Shown: piece after piece, positions 56,750-64,000 of the stretch
Position numbering within the stretch: the stretch's first letter is position 1
Layout of the letters: every line of letters begins with the position of its first letter
DNA from: Allobosea robiniae
GTDB lineage: Bacteria; Pseudomonadota; Alphaproteobacteria; Rhizobiales; Beijerinckiaceae
Direction: 5' to 3'
Length of the DNA: 64,000 nucleotides
NCBI RefSeq assembly: GCF_900102525.1
Contig: NZ_FNBZ01000002.1
Span: forward strand, 434,001-498,000
Program-made: the position numbers and the translations under genes
The notes under the pieces: generated by a model
What the model saw: the letters and a program-made list of their open reading frames with translations, nothing else
Told to the model about the DNA's origin: nothing
Database searches by the model: none

Positions 56750-58060
56750 TTGCAGAGCTTGTTCGGATTGGAACTCTCCACCGCGCAGAAGGTGATCGTC
56801 GCCTCTGTCGTCATTCTTGTGCTGCTCGCCCTGCTGGGCCTGTTCGTGCGGCAGATCCAGGGCGGGCGGCTTCGGCTGCGCGGCCAGGCCGGGGGGCGGC
56901 AGCGCCAGCCCCGTCTCGGCGTGGTCGATACCTACGACCTCGATCGCCAGCGCCAGCTCGTCCTGATCCGGCGGGACAATATCGAGCACCTGGTGATGAT
57001 CGGCGGCGCGTCCGACGTCGTGGTCGAGACCAATATCCTGCGCAGCGGCGGTCGCGCTGCGGCGCCCGCCTATGTCGACACCGCCACGGCGGATCGGCCG
57101 CTGCCGCCGTTCGAGACGCTGGTGCCTCCGAGCGAGCCTGCAATGCGGGCCGGGGATGAGGCGCGCCGCGCCGGTTACGCTCCCGAAGGGCCGGAGCTGC
57201 TGCCGCCTTTGCCGACCCGTCCGGCTTCGGTCCCGGCCGAACCGACTGCGCCGACCCCTGCGGCTGCGACCGCTGCCTCGGCAGGTGTTGCCGCCGCTTT
57301 GGGCGTTGCAGCCGCGGAGGCGGTTTCGGCCGCTGCCAAGCCGGTGATACCCGCGATGCCGGCGCCGCCCGTCACCACCGGACCCGCGCCCAGCTTCGCA
57401 CGCGAACATGCGCCGCAGCCCGCCGTCAGCCCCGGCGAGCTCGACGACATGACCCGCCAGCTCGAGGAGGCCTTGAAGCGGCCCTTCTCCGCCGTGCGCC
57501 CGGCCAATCTCGCGGCCGAAACACCGGCCGAGAATGCTGCGCCGGCCGTGGAACCCCCTGTTCCGGCAGAGAAGCTTTTCCCGGCGCCTGTCGTCGAGGA
57601 GGAAGCGCCGCCGACGGAAGCGGCAGCGCCCGTGGTCGAGCCGCCGGCCCCCGAGCCCGAGATCGTGCCGGAGCCCGAGCCGGCCGCTGCGGCGCGCCAG
57701 AAGCCGATTCCGAGCGATGTCGAGGCCGAGCTTGCCGCGGCACTCGGGCTGACGCTGGATCGTCCCCTTTCGAAAGCGCCCGAGCCCCGGCCGTTCGAGG
57801 CCAAGCCGGCCGAGATGCATCATCCGGAGCCGGAACCGGCGCCCGAATCCGAACCGATCGGCGAGGAGGAGCCCGCTCCCGCGGAGCCGGCCCGTGCCGC
57901 CAGCGTGGACGAGCCGGCCCCGGCCGAGAGCCCGAAGGCACAGCCCGAGCCGGAAAAGCCGGCCGAGCCGGCTGCGAAGGAGATCGATCCCTTCTCGGTC
58001 GACGCGATCGAAGCCGAATTCGCCCGGCTGCTCGGCCGCGATCCCAAGGCCAAATCCTGA
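56750..58060 (+). CDS. fliO: FliO-like flagellar protein with long Ala/Pro/Glu-rich tail
   Basis: A 436-residue protein. Residues about 1-100 form a FliO domain: one membrane helix (VIVASVVILVLLALLGLFV), then LGVVDTYDLDRQRQLVLIRR and EHLVMIGGASDVVVETNI. The remaining 330 residues are low-complexity Ala/Pro/Glu, ending in DPFSVDAIEAEFARLLGRDP, which looks folded. FliO helps FliP assemble in the export gate. TTG at 56750 is the only start near AGAGG; divergent from flgB and upstream of fliP. Confidence 0.82.
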   Translation: MQSLFGLELSTAQKVIVASVVILVLLALLGLFVRQIQGGRLRLRGQAGGRQRQPRLGVVDTYDLDRQRQLVLIRRDNIEHLVMIGGASDVVVETNILRSGGRAAAPAYVDTATADRPLPPFETLVPPSEPAMRAGDEARRAGYAPEGPELLPPLPTRPASVPAEPTAPTPAAATAASAGVAAALGVAAAEAVSAAAKPVIPAMPAPPVTTGPAPSFAREHAPQPAVSPGELDDMTRQLEEALKRPFSAVRPANLAAETPAENAAPAVEPPVPAEKLFPAPVVEEEAPPTEAAAPVVEPPAPEPEIVPEPEPAAAARQKPIPSDVEAELAAALGLTLDRPLSKAPEPRPFEAKPAEMHHPEPEPAPESEPIGEEEPAPAEPARAASVDEPAPAESPKAQPEPEKPAEPAAKEIDPFSVDAIEAEFARLLGRDPKAKS

Positions 58061-58210
58061 GGCGGCAAGCAGCAGGCTGAAGGCCGGCAGCCCGAAGGCG
58101 GCCGACCATCAACAGGATACTCGGCCATCCCGGCTCATCGACGCCGCGCATCGGTTGCGCGGCGTTTTCGCATCGGTAGCCTCGGTGCGCCCGGTCGCTT
58201 GAGTCGGGCA

Positions 58211-58990
58211 GTGGCGGCGCGCGTGAATTTCATCGGCGGACGAACGAGACGGTTTCGAAGCGGGCGCACCCTGGCGGCGGCCGCGCTGCTGCTCGCGCTT
58301 CAGACGGTGCCGGCGCTGCCGCAGACGCTGTCGCTCGATCTCGGGCAGGGCGGTGGCGTAGCGGAACGGGCGCTGCAGCTCATCGCCGTCATCACGGTCC
58401 TGTCGCTGGCGCCGTCGATCCTGATCATGGTGACGTCGTTCACGCGGATCGTCGTGGTGCTGTCGCTGCTGCGCTCGGCGCTGGGCACACAGACCGCGCC
58501 GCCGAACGCGGTGATCCTCGGGCTGTCGCTGTTCCTGACCGGCTTCGTCATGGCGCCGACACTGCGCGAGGCCTACACGACGGCGGTCCAGCCGCTGGTC
58601 GCGGGCCAGATCCAGCCGCAGGAGGCCTATAACCGCGGCGTCGTCCCGTTCAAGACCTTCATGCTCAAGCATGTCCGGGAGAAGGACCTGGAGCTGTTCC
58701 TCGACATGTCGCAGGCGCCGCGCCCGCAGCAGCCGCAGGATGTCGGCGTCGAGGTCCTGATACCGGCCTTCATGATCTCGGAACTGCGCCGGGCCTTCGA
58801 GATCGGCTTCCTGCTCTTCGTGCCCTTCCTGATCATCGACCTCGTCGTCGCCTCGATCCTGATGTCGGTGGGCATGATGATGCTGCCGCCGGTGACGGTG
58901 GCGCTGCCGTTCAAGCTGATCTTCTTCGTGCTGGTCGACGGCTGGGGGCTGGTCGCCGGCTCGCTGGTGAAGAGTTATGGCAGCGGGTGA
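58211..58990 (+). CDS. fliP: flagellar export protein FliP
   Basis: About 259 residues: a signal-like N-terminus (TLAAAALLLALQTVPALPQ), then LIAVITVLSLAPSILIMVTS, FTRIVVVLSLLRSALGTQ, PNAVILGLSLFLTGFVMAP and KLIFFVLVDGWGLVAGSL at the end. Core export-gate subunit. The start is uncertain: GTG 58211 is given; TTG 58199 and GTG 58223 are alternatives. 150 bases after fliO. Confidence 0.93.
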   Translation: MAARVNFIGGRTRRFRSGRTLAAAALLLALQTVPALPQTLSLDLGQGGGVAERALQLIAVITVLSLAPSILIMVTSFTRIVVVLSLLRSALGTQTAPPNAVILGLSLFLTGFVMAPTLREAYTTAVQPLVAGQIQPQEAYNRGVVPFKTFMLKHVREKDLELFLDMSQAPRPQQPQDVGVEVLIPAFMISELRRAFEIGFLLFVPFLIIDLVVASILMSVGMMMLPPVTVALPFKLIFFVLVDGWGLVAGSLVKSYGSG

Positions 58991-59004
58991 GCCAGGCGCT
59001 GAAG

Positions 59005-59054
59005 CCTGAATCGGGTCAGGGGCTTGGCGGGATTCCCTCGCGGCCCGATTCAGG
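59005..59054 (+). terminator. inverted repeat after fliP
   Basis: CCTGAATCGGG and CCCGATTCAGG, eleven perfect pairs, 28-base loop. A possible weak terminator. Confidence 0.35.
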
Positions 59055-59160
59055 TTCTGCGAGGCCGCCCGGCGCCACGCGTCCGGAGTCGAAAGCCGGA
59101 TTGTGACACGGGCGGCGGCACGAGACGGCGCTTCCGGCAGGCGAAAGGCCGTCTGGCTGA

Positions 59161-59733
59161 CTATTTCGGCATCAGCACTGTGTCGACGACATGGATGACG
59201 CCGTTGCTTTGCTTCACATCCGGGATCGTGACCATCGACTTGCCGCCCTTGGCGTCGATGATCTCCAGCTTGCCGCCGGCCATCGCGACCTTGAGCGTCT
59301 CGCCCTGAACGGTCTTCAGCATTGCCTTGCTGCCGCCGGCCTTGGCGTCGGCCATCAGCTGGGCACCGGTGAGATTGCCGGGAACGACGTGATAGGTCAG
59401 CACCGCGGTCAGCTTGGCCTTCTGGTCGGGCTTCAACAGCATGTCCACCGTTCCCGCCGGCAGCTTGCCGAAGGCGGCATTGGTGGGCGCGAAGACAGTG
59501 AACGGCCCCGGCCCCATCAGGGTGTCGACGAGACCGGCAGCCTTCACCGCGGCGACGAGCGTGGTGTGGTCCTTGGAATTGACGGCATTCTCGACGATGT
59601 TCTTGTTGGCAAACATCGGCGCACCGCCGACCGTTACAGGCTCTTGCGCGAAGGTTGGATCGAGAGAAGCGCTCGCGCCGAACACAAGCAGGCTCATTGC
59701 GGCGCCAAGCGCCACATTCACTGTGCGTTTCAT
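59161..59733 (-). CDS. fasciclin-domain exported protein
   Basis: A 190-residue protein with a signal peptide (ALGAAMSLLVFGASA) and one FAS1 domain: LVDTLMGPGPFTVFAPTNAA (H1), then LTYHVVPGNLTG, then SNGVIHVVDTVLMPK (H2). FAS1 domains mediate adhesion or bind surface ligands. Monocistronic. Confidence 0.92.
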   Translation of the reverse strand: MKRTVNVALGAAMSLLVFGASASLDPTFAQEPVTVGGAPMFANKNIVENAVNSKDHTTLVAAVKAAGLVDTLMGPGPFTVFAPTNAAFGKLPAGTVDMLLKPDQKAKLTAVLTYHVVPGNLTGAQLMADAKAGGSKAMLKTVQGETLKVAMAGGKLEIIDAKGGKSMVTIPDVKQSNGVIHVVDTVLMPK

Positions 59734-59882
59734 GGGGTGATCTCCAGAATTTGCGGCAGAAAATCTATCGCAAAAACCGAATTATCCAGGCCAGCCGTTA
59801 TGGCTGGTCAGGTTTCGGTAATCTGAATACGTTCGCGGGAGCCCGTCGGATCGAATTATTTCTGCCGGCCGCGAAACAGGCG

Positions 59883-61022
59883 TCAGGCGACGACGACGCG
59901 CCCGCGCTGGATTCGCAGGCTGAGCGAGCCGTCCTTCAGCGCCAATGCCTTCTCGCCGAAGACGCTGCGACGCCAGCCCTGCAGGGCCGGCACCTCGGCA
60001 AGATCATCGGAGGCGATCGCCTCGAGATCGTCGGTGGAGGCGATGATCTTGGGCGCGACGCGCTCGGCATCGGCGACCGCCTTGAGCAGCACCTTGAGCA
60101 GGTCGAGCACGGCGGCGCTGGTCGGCCGGCCACGCTCGCGCTCCAGCCGTGGCAGGGTCTTCGGATCGATGGCGGCGGCGCGCTCGATCGCCGCGAGGAC
60201 CTCGGCGCCGTTGCGCGAGCGTTCGAAGCCGTTGGGAACGGAGCGCAGTTCCGCCAGCGCCTCGACCGAACGCGGACCGCGCTGGACGATATCCATCAGC
60301 GCGTCGTCCTTGAGCACGCGCTGGCGCGGCACGTCGCGGGTCTGCGCCTCGCGCTCGCGCCAGGCGGCGATCTCCATCAGGTTCGGCAGTTCGCGCGGCT
60401 TGCGGATGCGGCCCTTGAGGCGCAGCCAGGCATTCTCCGGCTTGACCTCATAGGTCCCCGGCGAGGTCAGCACGGACATTTCCTCGGCGACCCAGCTCTC
60501 GCGGCCGCTGGCGTCGAGATCGGCCTTCAGGGCGAGGTAGATGTCGCGCAGATGGGTGACGTCGGCCTCGGCATAGACGAGTTGCGCCTCGTTGAGGGGA
60601 CGGCGCGACCAGTCGGTGAAGCGCGAGGACTTGTCGATGCGCGCCTTGGCGAGGTCGTTGGCGAGCTGTTCGTAGCCGACCGAGTCGCCATAGCCGCAGA
60701 CCATGGCCGCGACCTGCGTGTCGAAGAGCGGCGTCGGCAAGACACGCCCGAGCAGCCAGACGATTTCGAGGTCCTGCCGGGCGGCGTGGAAGACCTTCAC
60801 GACGGCGTCGTTGACCATCAGCCCGAAGAAGGGGGCGAGGTCGAGATCGGGCGAGAGCGGGTCGACCAGCACCGCCTCGTCCGGCGAGGCCAGCTGGATC
60901 AGGCACAGCTTCGGGTAATAGGTGGTCTCGCGCAGGAACTCGGTGTCGACCGTGACGAAGGGGTGGGTCGCGAGGCGGTCGCAGGCGGCGGAGAGCGCGG
61001 CGGTATCGGAAATGAGATGCAT
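59883..61022 (-). CDS. rnd: ribonuclease D
   Basis: A 379-residue DEDD exonuclease: [20 protein letters not shown] (Exo I), [20 protein letters not shown] (Exo II), [16 protein letters not shown] (Exo III), then an HRDC-like C-terminal part (VAELREREAQ-type helix, here [20 protein letters not shown]). Trims tRNA 3' ends. Divergent-side neighbour of the small secreted protein and aspS. Confidence 0.94.
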   Translation of the reverse strand: MHLISDTAALSAACDRLATHPFVTVDTEFLRETTYYPKLCLIQLASPDEAVLVDPLSPDLDLAPFFGLMVNDAVVKVFHAARQDLEIVWLLGRVLPTPLFDTQVAAMVCGYGDSVGYEQLANDLAKARIDKSSRFTDWSRRPLNEAQLVYAEADVTHLRDIYLALKADLDASGRESWVAEEMSVLTSPGTYEVKPENAWLRLKGRIRKPRELPNLMEIAAWREREAQTRDVPRQRVLKDDALMDIVQRGPRSVEALAELRSVPNGFERSRNGAEVLAAIERAAAIDPKTLPRLERERGRPTSAAVLDLLKVLLKAVADAERVAPKIIASTDDLEAIASDDLAEVPALQGWRRSVFGEKALALKDGSLSLRIQRGRVVVA

Positions 61023-61070
61023 GGCTTCGGCTTAGCGGAGGAAGCAGGCTTTCGTCGAGTCTCGAAGCTG

Positions 61071-61352
61071 TCAGCGACTGATGCCGCATTGGCTCCACAG
61101 TTCACCCTGATAGGCGCGTCCGGCGCTCGCGACCCAATGGTTCCGGCGACCATCCGGATGTGGCCTCGCGTGCCTTGCGAAAACGCCGGCGAAGCAGCCC
61201 GGGTGGGCGTAGCCGCGCTTGCGTGCGATGTTCAGGCCCGCGCTGTAGGCACTGCCGCGATCTTGTGCCTGCGCGGAGGCATCCGCACCGGCGAGCAGCA
61301 TGGCGGCGAGAGAAAGCGGCGCCAGCGGCTTCATTATCGCTAATCGGACCAT
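61071..61352 (-). CDS. small secreted Cys-containing protein, family unknown
   Basis: A 93-residue protein: signal peptide (LAPLSLAAMLLAGADASA), mature part DRGSAYSAGLNIARKRGYAH, then PGCFAGVFARHARPHPD and ending ELWSQCGISR, with two Cys that may pair. ATG at 61352 or 61334. I do not recognise the family. The longer antisense frame through aspS that includes it is rejected. Confidence 0.6.
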   Translation of the reverse strand: MVRLAIMKPLAPLSLAAMLLAGADASAQAQDRGSAYSAGLNIARKRGYAHPGCFAGVFARHARPHPDGRRNHWVASAGRAYQGELWSQCGISR

Positions 61353-61517
61353 GTCGACCCTTCCACGCGCTGTCCGGATACCTCCATGCGAGGCTAGCAG
61401 TGCGCCTACCGGATGTCGCGGCCGTTCTTGACATTTCGGGCGCGCGCGTGTGCTTAGCCGCAAGCTGCGGCTGGTCCTACGGACCGGCCTTTGACGTATT
61501 TCCGAAAGACCGATCCC

Positions 61518-63302
61518 GTGACCCTGCATCGCTATCGTTCCCATACCTGTGGCGCACTCCGTGACAGCGATATCGGCCAGAATGTGCGCCTGTCCGGCTG
61601 GTGCCATCGCATCCGCGACCATGGCGGCGTGCTCTTCATCGATCTGCGCGACCATTACGGCATGACACAGGTGGTGATCGATCCTGATTCGCCGGCCTTC
61701 GCGGATGCCGAGACGCTGCGCTCGGAATGGGTCGTGCGCATCGACGGCAAGGTCAAGGCCCGCCTCGAAGGCACCGAGAACGCCAACCTGCCGACCGGCG
61801 CGGTCGAGGTCTTCGCGACGGCGATCGAGGTGCTCGGCCCGTCGGCCGAACTGCCGCTGCCGGTTTTCGGCGATCTCGAATATCCCGAGGACACGCGCCT
61901 CAAGTACCGCTTCCTCGACCTGCGTCGCGAGAAGCTGCACAACAACATCATGCTGCGTACGAAGGTCATCGACTCGATGCGCCGCCGCATGAAGGATTCG
62001 GGCTTCTCCGAGTTCCAGACGCCGATCCTGACGGCCTCCTCGCCGGAAGGCGCGCGCGACTTCCTGGTGCCGAGCCGCCTGCATGCCGGCAAGTTCTACG
62101 CGCTGCCGCAGGCGCCGCAGCAGTACAAGCAGCTCCTGATGATGGCGGGTTTCGACCGCTACTTCCAGATCGCGCCCTGCTTCCGCGACGAGGACCCGCG
62201 CGCCGACCGTCTGCCGGGCGAGTTCTACCAGCTCGACGTCGAGATGAGCTTCGTCGAGCAGGAGGACGTGTTCGCGACGATGGAGCCGGTCATCACCGGC
62301 GTCTTCGAGGAGTTCGCCGAAGGCAAGACGGTCGCCCGCAACTGGCCGCGCATTCCCTATGCCGAGGCGATCGCCAAATACGGCTCCGACAAGCCGGACC
62401 TGCGCAACCCGCTGATCATGCAGGACGTCTCCGAGCCTTTCCGCGGCTCTGGCTTCAAGGTCTTCGCGCGCATTCTCGAAGGCGAGAAGAACCGCGTCTG
62501 GGCTATCCCTGGGCCCAAGGGTGGCTCGCGCGCCTTCTGCGACCGGATGAACTCCTGGGCGCAGGGCGAGGGACAGCCGGGCCTCGGCTACCTGATGGTC
62601 AAGGAAGACGGCGAGGGCCAGGGGCCGATCGCCAACAATATCGGCCCGGAGCGCGTCGCCGCGATCATCAAGCAGATGGGGCTGAAGGGCGGCGATGCCT
62701 GCTTCTTCGTCGCGGGCGACCCTGACAAGTTCTACAAGTTCGCCGGCAGCGCCCGTAACAAGGTCGGCCAGGATCTCGGGCTGATCGACGAGAACGCCTA
62801 TGCCTTCGCCTGGATCGTCGACTTCCCGATGTTCGAGTACAACGAGGACGAGAAGAAGGTCGATTTCTCGCACAACCCCTTCTCGATGCCGCAGGGCGGC
62901 CTGAAGGCGCTCAACGAGGAAGATCCGCTCTCGCTCAAGGCCTTCCAGTACGACATCGCCTGCAACGGCTTCGAACTCGCCTCCGGCGGCATCCGCAACC
63001 ATCGCCCCGAGGCGATGGTGAAGGCGTTCGAGATCGCCGGCTATGGCGAGGAGACGGTGATCGAGCGCTTCGGCGGCATGTATCGCGCCTTCCAGTACGG
63101 CGCGCCGCCGCATGGCGGCATGGCGGCCGGCGTCGACCGGATCATCATGCTGCTGGCTGGCGCCACGAACTTGCGCGAGGTCGCTCTGTTCCCGATGAAC
63201 CAGCAGGCCGTCGATCTCTTGATGGGCGCCCCGGCGGAAGCCTCGCCCAAGCAGCTGCGCGAGGCGCATCTGCGCGTCAATCCGCCCGAGAAGAACGGCT
63301 GA
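61518..63302 (+). CDS. aspS: aspartyl-tRNA synthetase
   Basis: A 594-residue class IIb synthetase: N-terminal OB fold ([40 protein letters not shown]), motif 2 [20 protein letters not shown], and motif 3 [15 protein letters not shown]. It includes the bacterial GAD insertion. GTG at 61518 is chosen because family proteins start just before HRYRSHTCG. It may charge tRNA-Asn too, as in many bacteria lacking AsnRS; the sequence does not decide this. Confidence 0.96.
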   Translation: MTLHRYRSHTCGALRDSDIGQNVRLSGWCHRIRDHGGVLFIDLRDHYGMTQVVIDPDSPAFADAETLRSEWVVRIDGKVKARLEGTENANLPTGAVEVFATAIEVLGPSAELPLPVFGDLEYPEDTRLKYRFLDLRREKLHNNIMLRTKVIDSMRRRMKDSGFSEFQTPILTASSPEGARDFLVPSRLHAGKFYALPQAPQQYKQLLMMAGFDRYFQIAPCFRDEDPRADRLPGEFYQLDVEMSFVEQEDVFATMEPVITGVFEEFAEGKTVARNWPRIPYAEAIAKYGSDKPDLRNPLIMQDVSEPFRGSGFKVFARILEGEKNRVWAIPGPKGGSRAFCDRMNSWAQGEGQPGLGYLMVKEDGEGQGPIANNIGPERVAAIIKQMGLKGGDACFFVAGDPDKFYKFAGSARNKVGQDLGLIDENAYAFAWIVDFPMFEYNEDEKKVDFSHNPFSMPQGGLKALNEEDPLSLKAFQYDIACNGFELASGGIRNHRPEAMVKAFEIAGYGEETVIERFGGMYRAFQYGAPPHGGMAAGVDRIIMLLAGATNLREVALFPMNQQAVDLLMGAPAEASPKQLREAHLRVNPPEKNG

Positions 63303-63306
63303 CCCC

Positions 63307-63675
63307 ATGCCTTCCCTGCCTGCCGGGCGAGCCCTCTCGCTCGCCTGCCTCCTGACGCCGCTGCTCGGCGCCTGCGTCGCCCATGGCGAGAGCAGCAGCG
63401 GGCGCGCTTCGGCGCTGGCGACGACGGTGTCGCGCGCCATCACCTGCAAGGCGGGCTCGCCGCAGCGCACGACGCTCGACCGCTTCCTCGCGGCTGAAAA
63501 AGCGCGCGGCGCCGACGATCAGCAGATCGCGGCGGCGCGTGCGGCCTATATCGGCGTCTCCGAGGCCGAGATGGTCAATCAGGGTGTGCGACCGCAGGCC
63601 TGCACGGCCGAAGAGCGGGCAGAACTCAAGGCACGGATGGGCCGCATCCGGGCCGGGGATTTCAACACGCTCTGA
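63307..63675 (+). CDS. putative lipoprotein, paralogue 1
   Basis: A 122-residue protein with signal peptide and lipobox LLGAC (Cys about residue 23). The mature part shares A..TVSRA..C, a later Tyr and a C-terminal C..(A)ER pattern with the next gene, so the two are tandem paralogues. Starts four bases after aspS, so it is probably co-transcribed. Unknown function. Confidence 0.7.
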   Translation: MPSLPAGRALSLACLLTPLLGACVAHGESSSGRASALATTVSRAITCKAGSPQRTTLDRFLAAEKARGADDQQIAAARAAYIGVSEAEMVNQGVRPQACTAEERAELKARMGRIRAGDFNTL

Positions 63676-63683
63676 GCCCCGCA

Positions 63684-63992
63684 ATGCCGATGCCTTCGAT
63701 CCTGAAACCCGCCGCGGCGGCGGTTCTGCTTGCGGCGCTCGGCGCCTGTACGGTTGCCGGGCCGATGCCGGGCACGGTGGAGTATGCCGCCGCGACAGTC
63801 TCGCGCGCCTATGATTGCGGCCTGCGTGTCGATCGCCACCGCATCATCGCGCGGCTCGACGGACGGGATCGGCAACGCTTCATCGCGGCCAATGCCGGCT
63901 ACGCCGTGAAGTCCTACAAGGCGCCGCATCGCTGCGAGAGTGCCGAGCGCGAGCGGATCAAGAGCGAGATCGGTACGCTCGCCCGCCGCTGA
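63684..63992 (+). CDS. putative lipoprotein, paralogue 2
   Basis: A 102-residue protein with lipobox ALGAC (Cys about residue 22). Mature part EYAAATVSRAYDCGLRVDRH, then YAVKSYKAPHRCESAERERI parallels paralogue 1. Nine bases after it. Unknown function; the family may be specific to this lineage. Confidence 0.7.
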   Translation: MPMPSILKPAAAAVLLAALGACTVAGPMPGTVEYAAATVSRAYDCGLRVDRHRIIARLDGRDRQRFIAANAGYAVKSYKAPHRCESAERERIKSEIGTLARR

Positions 63993-64000
63993 AATCGCTT

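Noticed and set aside
61071-63470. A 799-codon frame antisense to aspS
   Set aside because: Only its last 93 codons, which hold a signal peptide, look real; the rest is a shadow of aspS.

Overview
The window reads as one contiguous stretch of a high-GC alphaproteobacterial chromosome, most likely a Hyphomicrobiales (Rhizobiales) member; Bosea or a close relative is my best guess but is not proven here. Support comes from the flagellar regulators FlaF, FlbT and FliX, the cell-cycle kinase CckA, CtrA-type TTAA-N7-TTAA boxes, a GTTC-N7-GTTC SOS box at recA, and long antisense open frames caused by high GC. I found no tRNA, rRNA, CRISPR array, transposase or integrase.

Layout. 1-930: the start of an M20 peptidase gene that runs off the left edge. 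1067-2662: a phage-like SNF2-type helicase and a tiny membrane protein. 2702-5962: a urate degradation module (PuuE-UraD fusion, UraH, divergent PuuD with cytochrome c tail). 6243-12763: a YfhO-like membrane protein, a ferredoxin-NADP reductase, a GlcG-like protein, the K+-binding protein Kbp, a rhodanese and a DUF3829 protein. 12865-17517: a molybdopterin hydroxylase large subunit of the AYRGAGR type, two cytochromes c and a HAD hydrolase. 17495-23825: an XRE-cupin regulator, a DMT exporter, an unusual SDR, a LpxH-like phosphoesterase coupled to a GT4 glycosyltransferase, and a KefB-type antiporter. 24043-27958: MoxR ATPase, SixA-like phosphatase, and the YcjX/YcjF pair.

28135-39859 is flagellar cluster 1: flgE-flgK-flgL forward; flaF, flbT, two flagellins, a FlaG-like gene and flgI-cheL-flbY reverse; fliX divergent from flgI. 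39969-49080: cupin, SDR, outer-membrane-like protein, icd, a lectin-like protein, a periplasmic protein, a cyclic-nucleotide-type K+ channel and alaS. 49269-53054: recA and cckA. 53127-58990 is flagellar cluster 2: flgB-flgC-fliE-fliQ-fliR-flhB reverse and fliO-fliP forward. 59161-63992: fasciclin protein, RNase D, a small secreted protein, aspS and two tandem lipoprotein paralogues.

The most interesting signal is regulatory. A Caulobacter-like flagellar hierarchy can be read from the DNA: a CtrA box in front of flgB/fliO, two nearly identical sigma-54 promoters (flgE, flgI), and three copies of a CGGCA-N5-TGCCG inverted repeat (flgE, flgI/fliX, flgB/fliO) that could be FlbD-type operators. 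In addition, four flagellar genes (a flagellin, flbT, a flaG-like gene, fliE) carry small leader hairpins of the form stem-CC-AGAA-GG-stem with differing but still paired stems that bury the ribosome binding site. These are candidates for a post-transcriptional switch, possibly through FlbT. Two intergenic repeat families (91 bp, present twice; and a 164 bp nested inverted repeat) are also visible.
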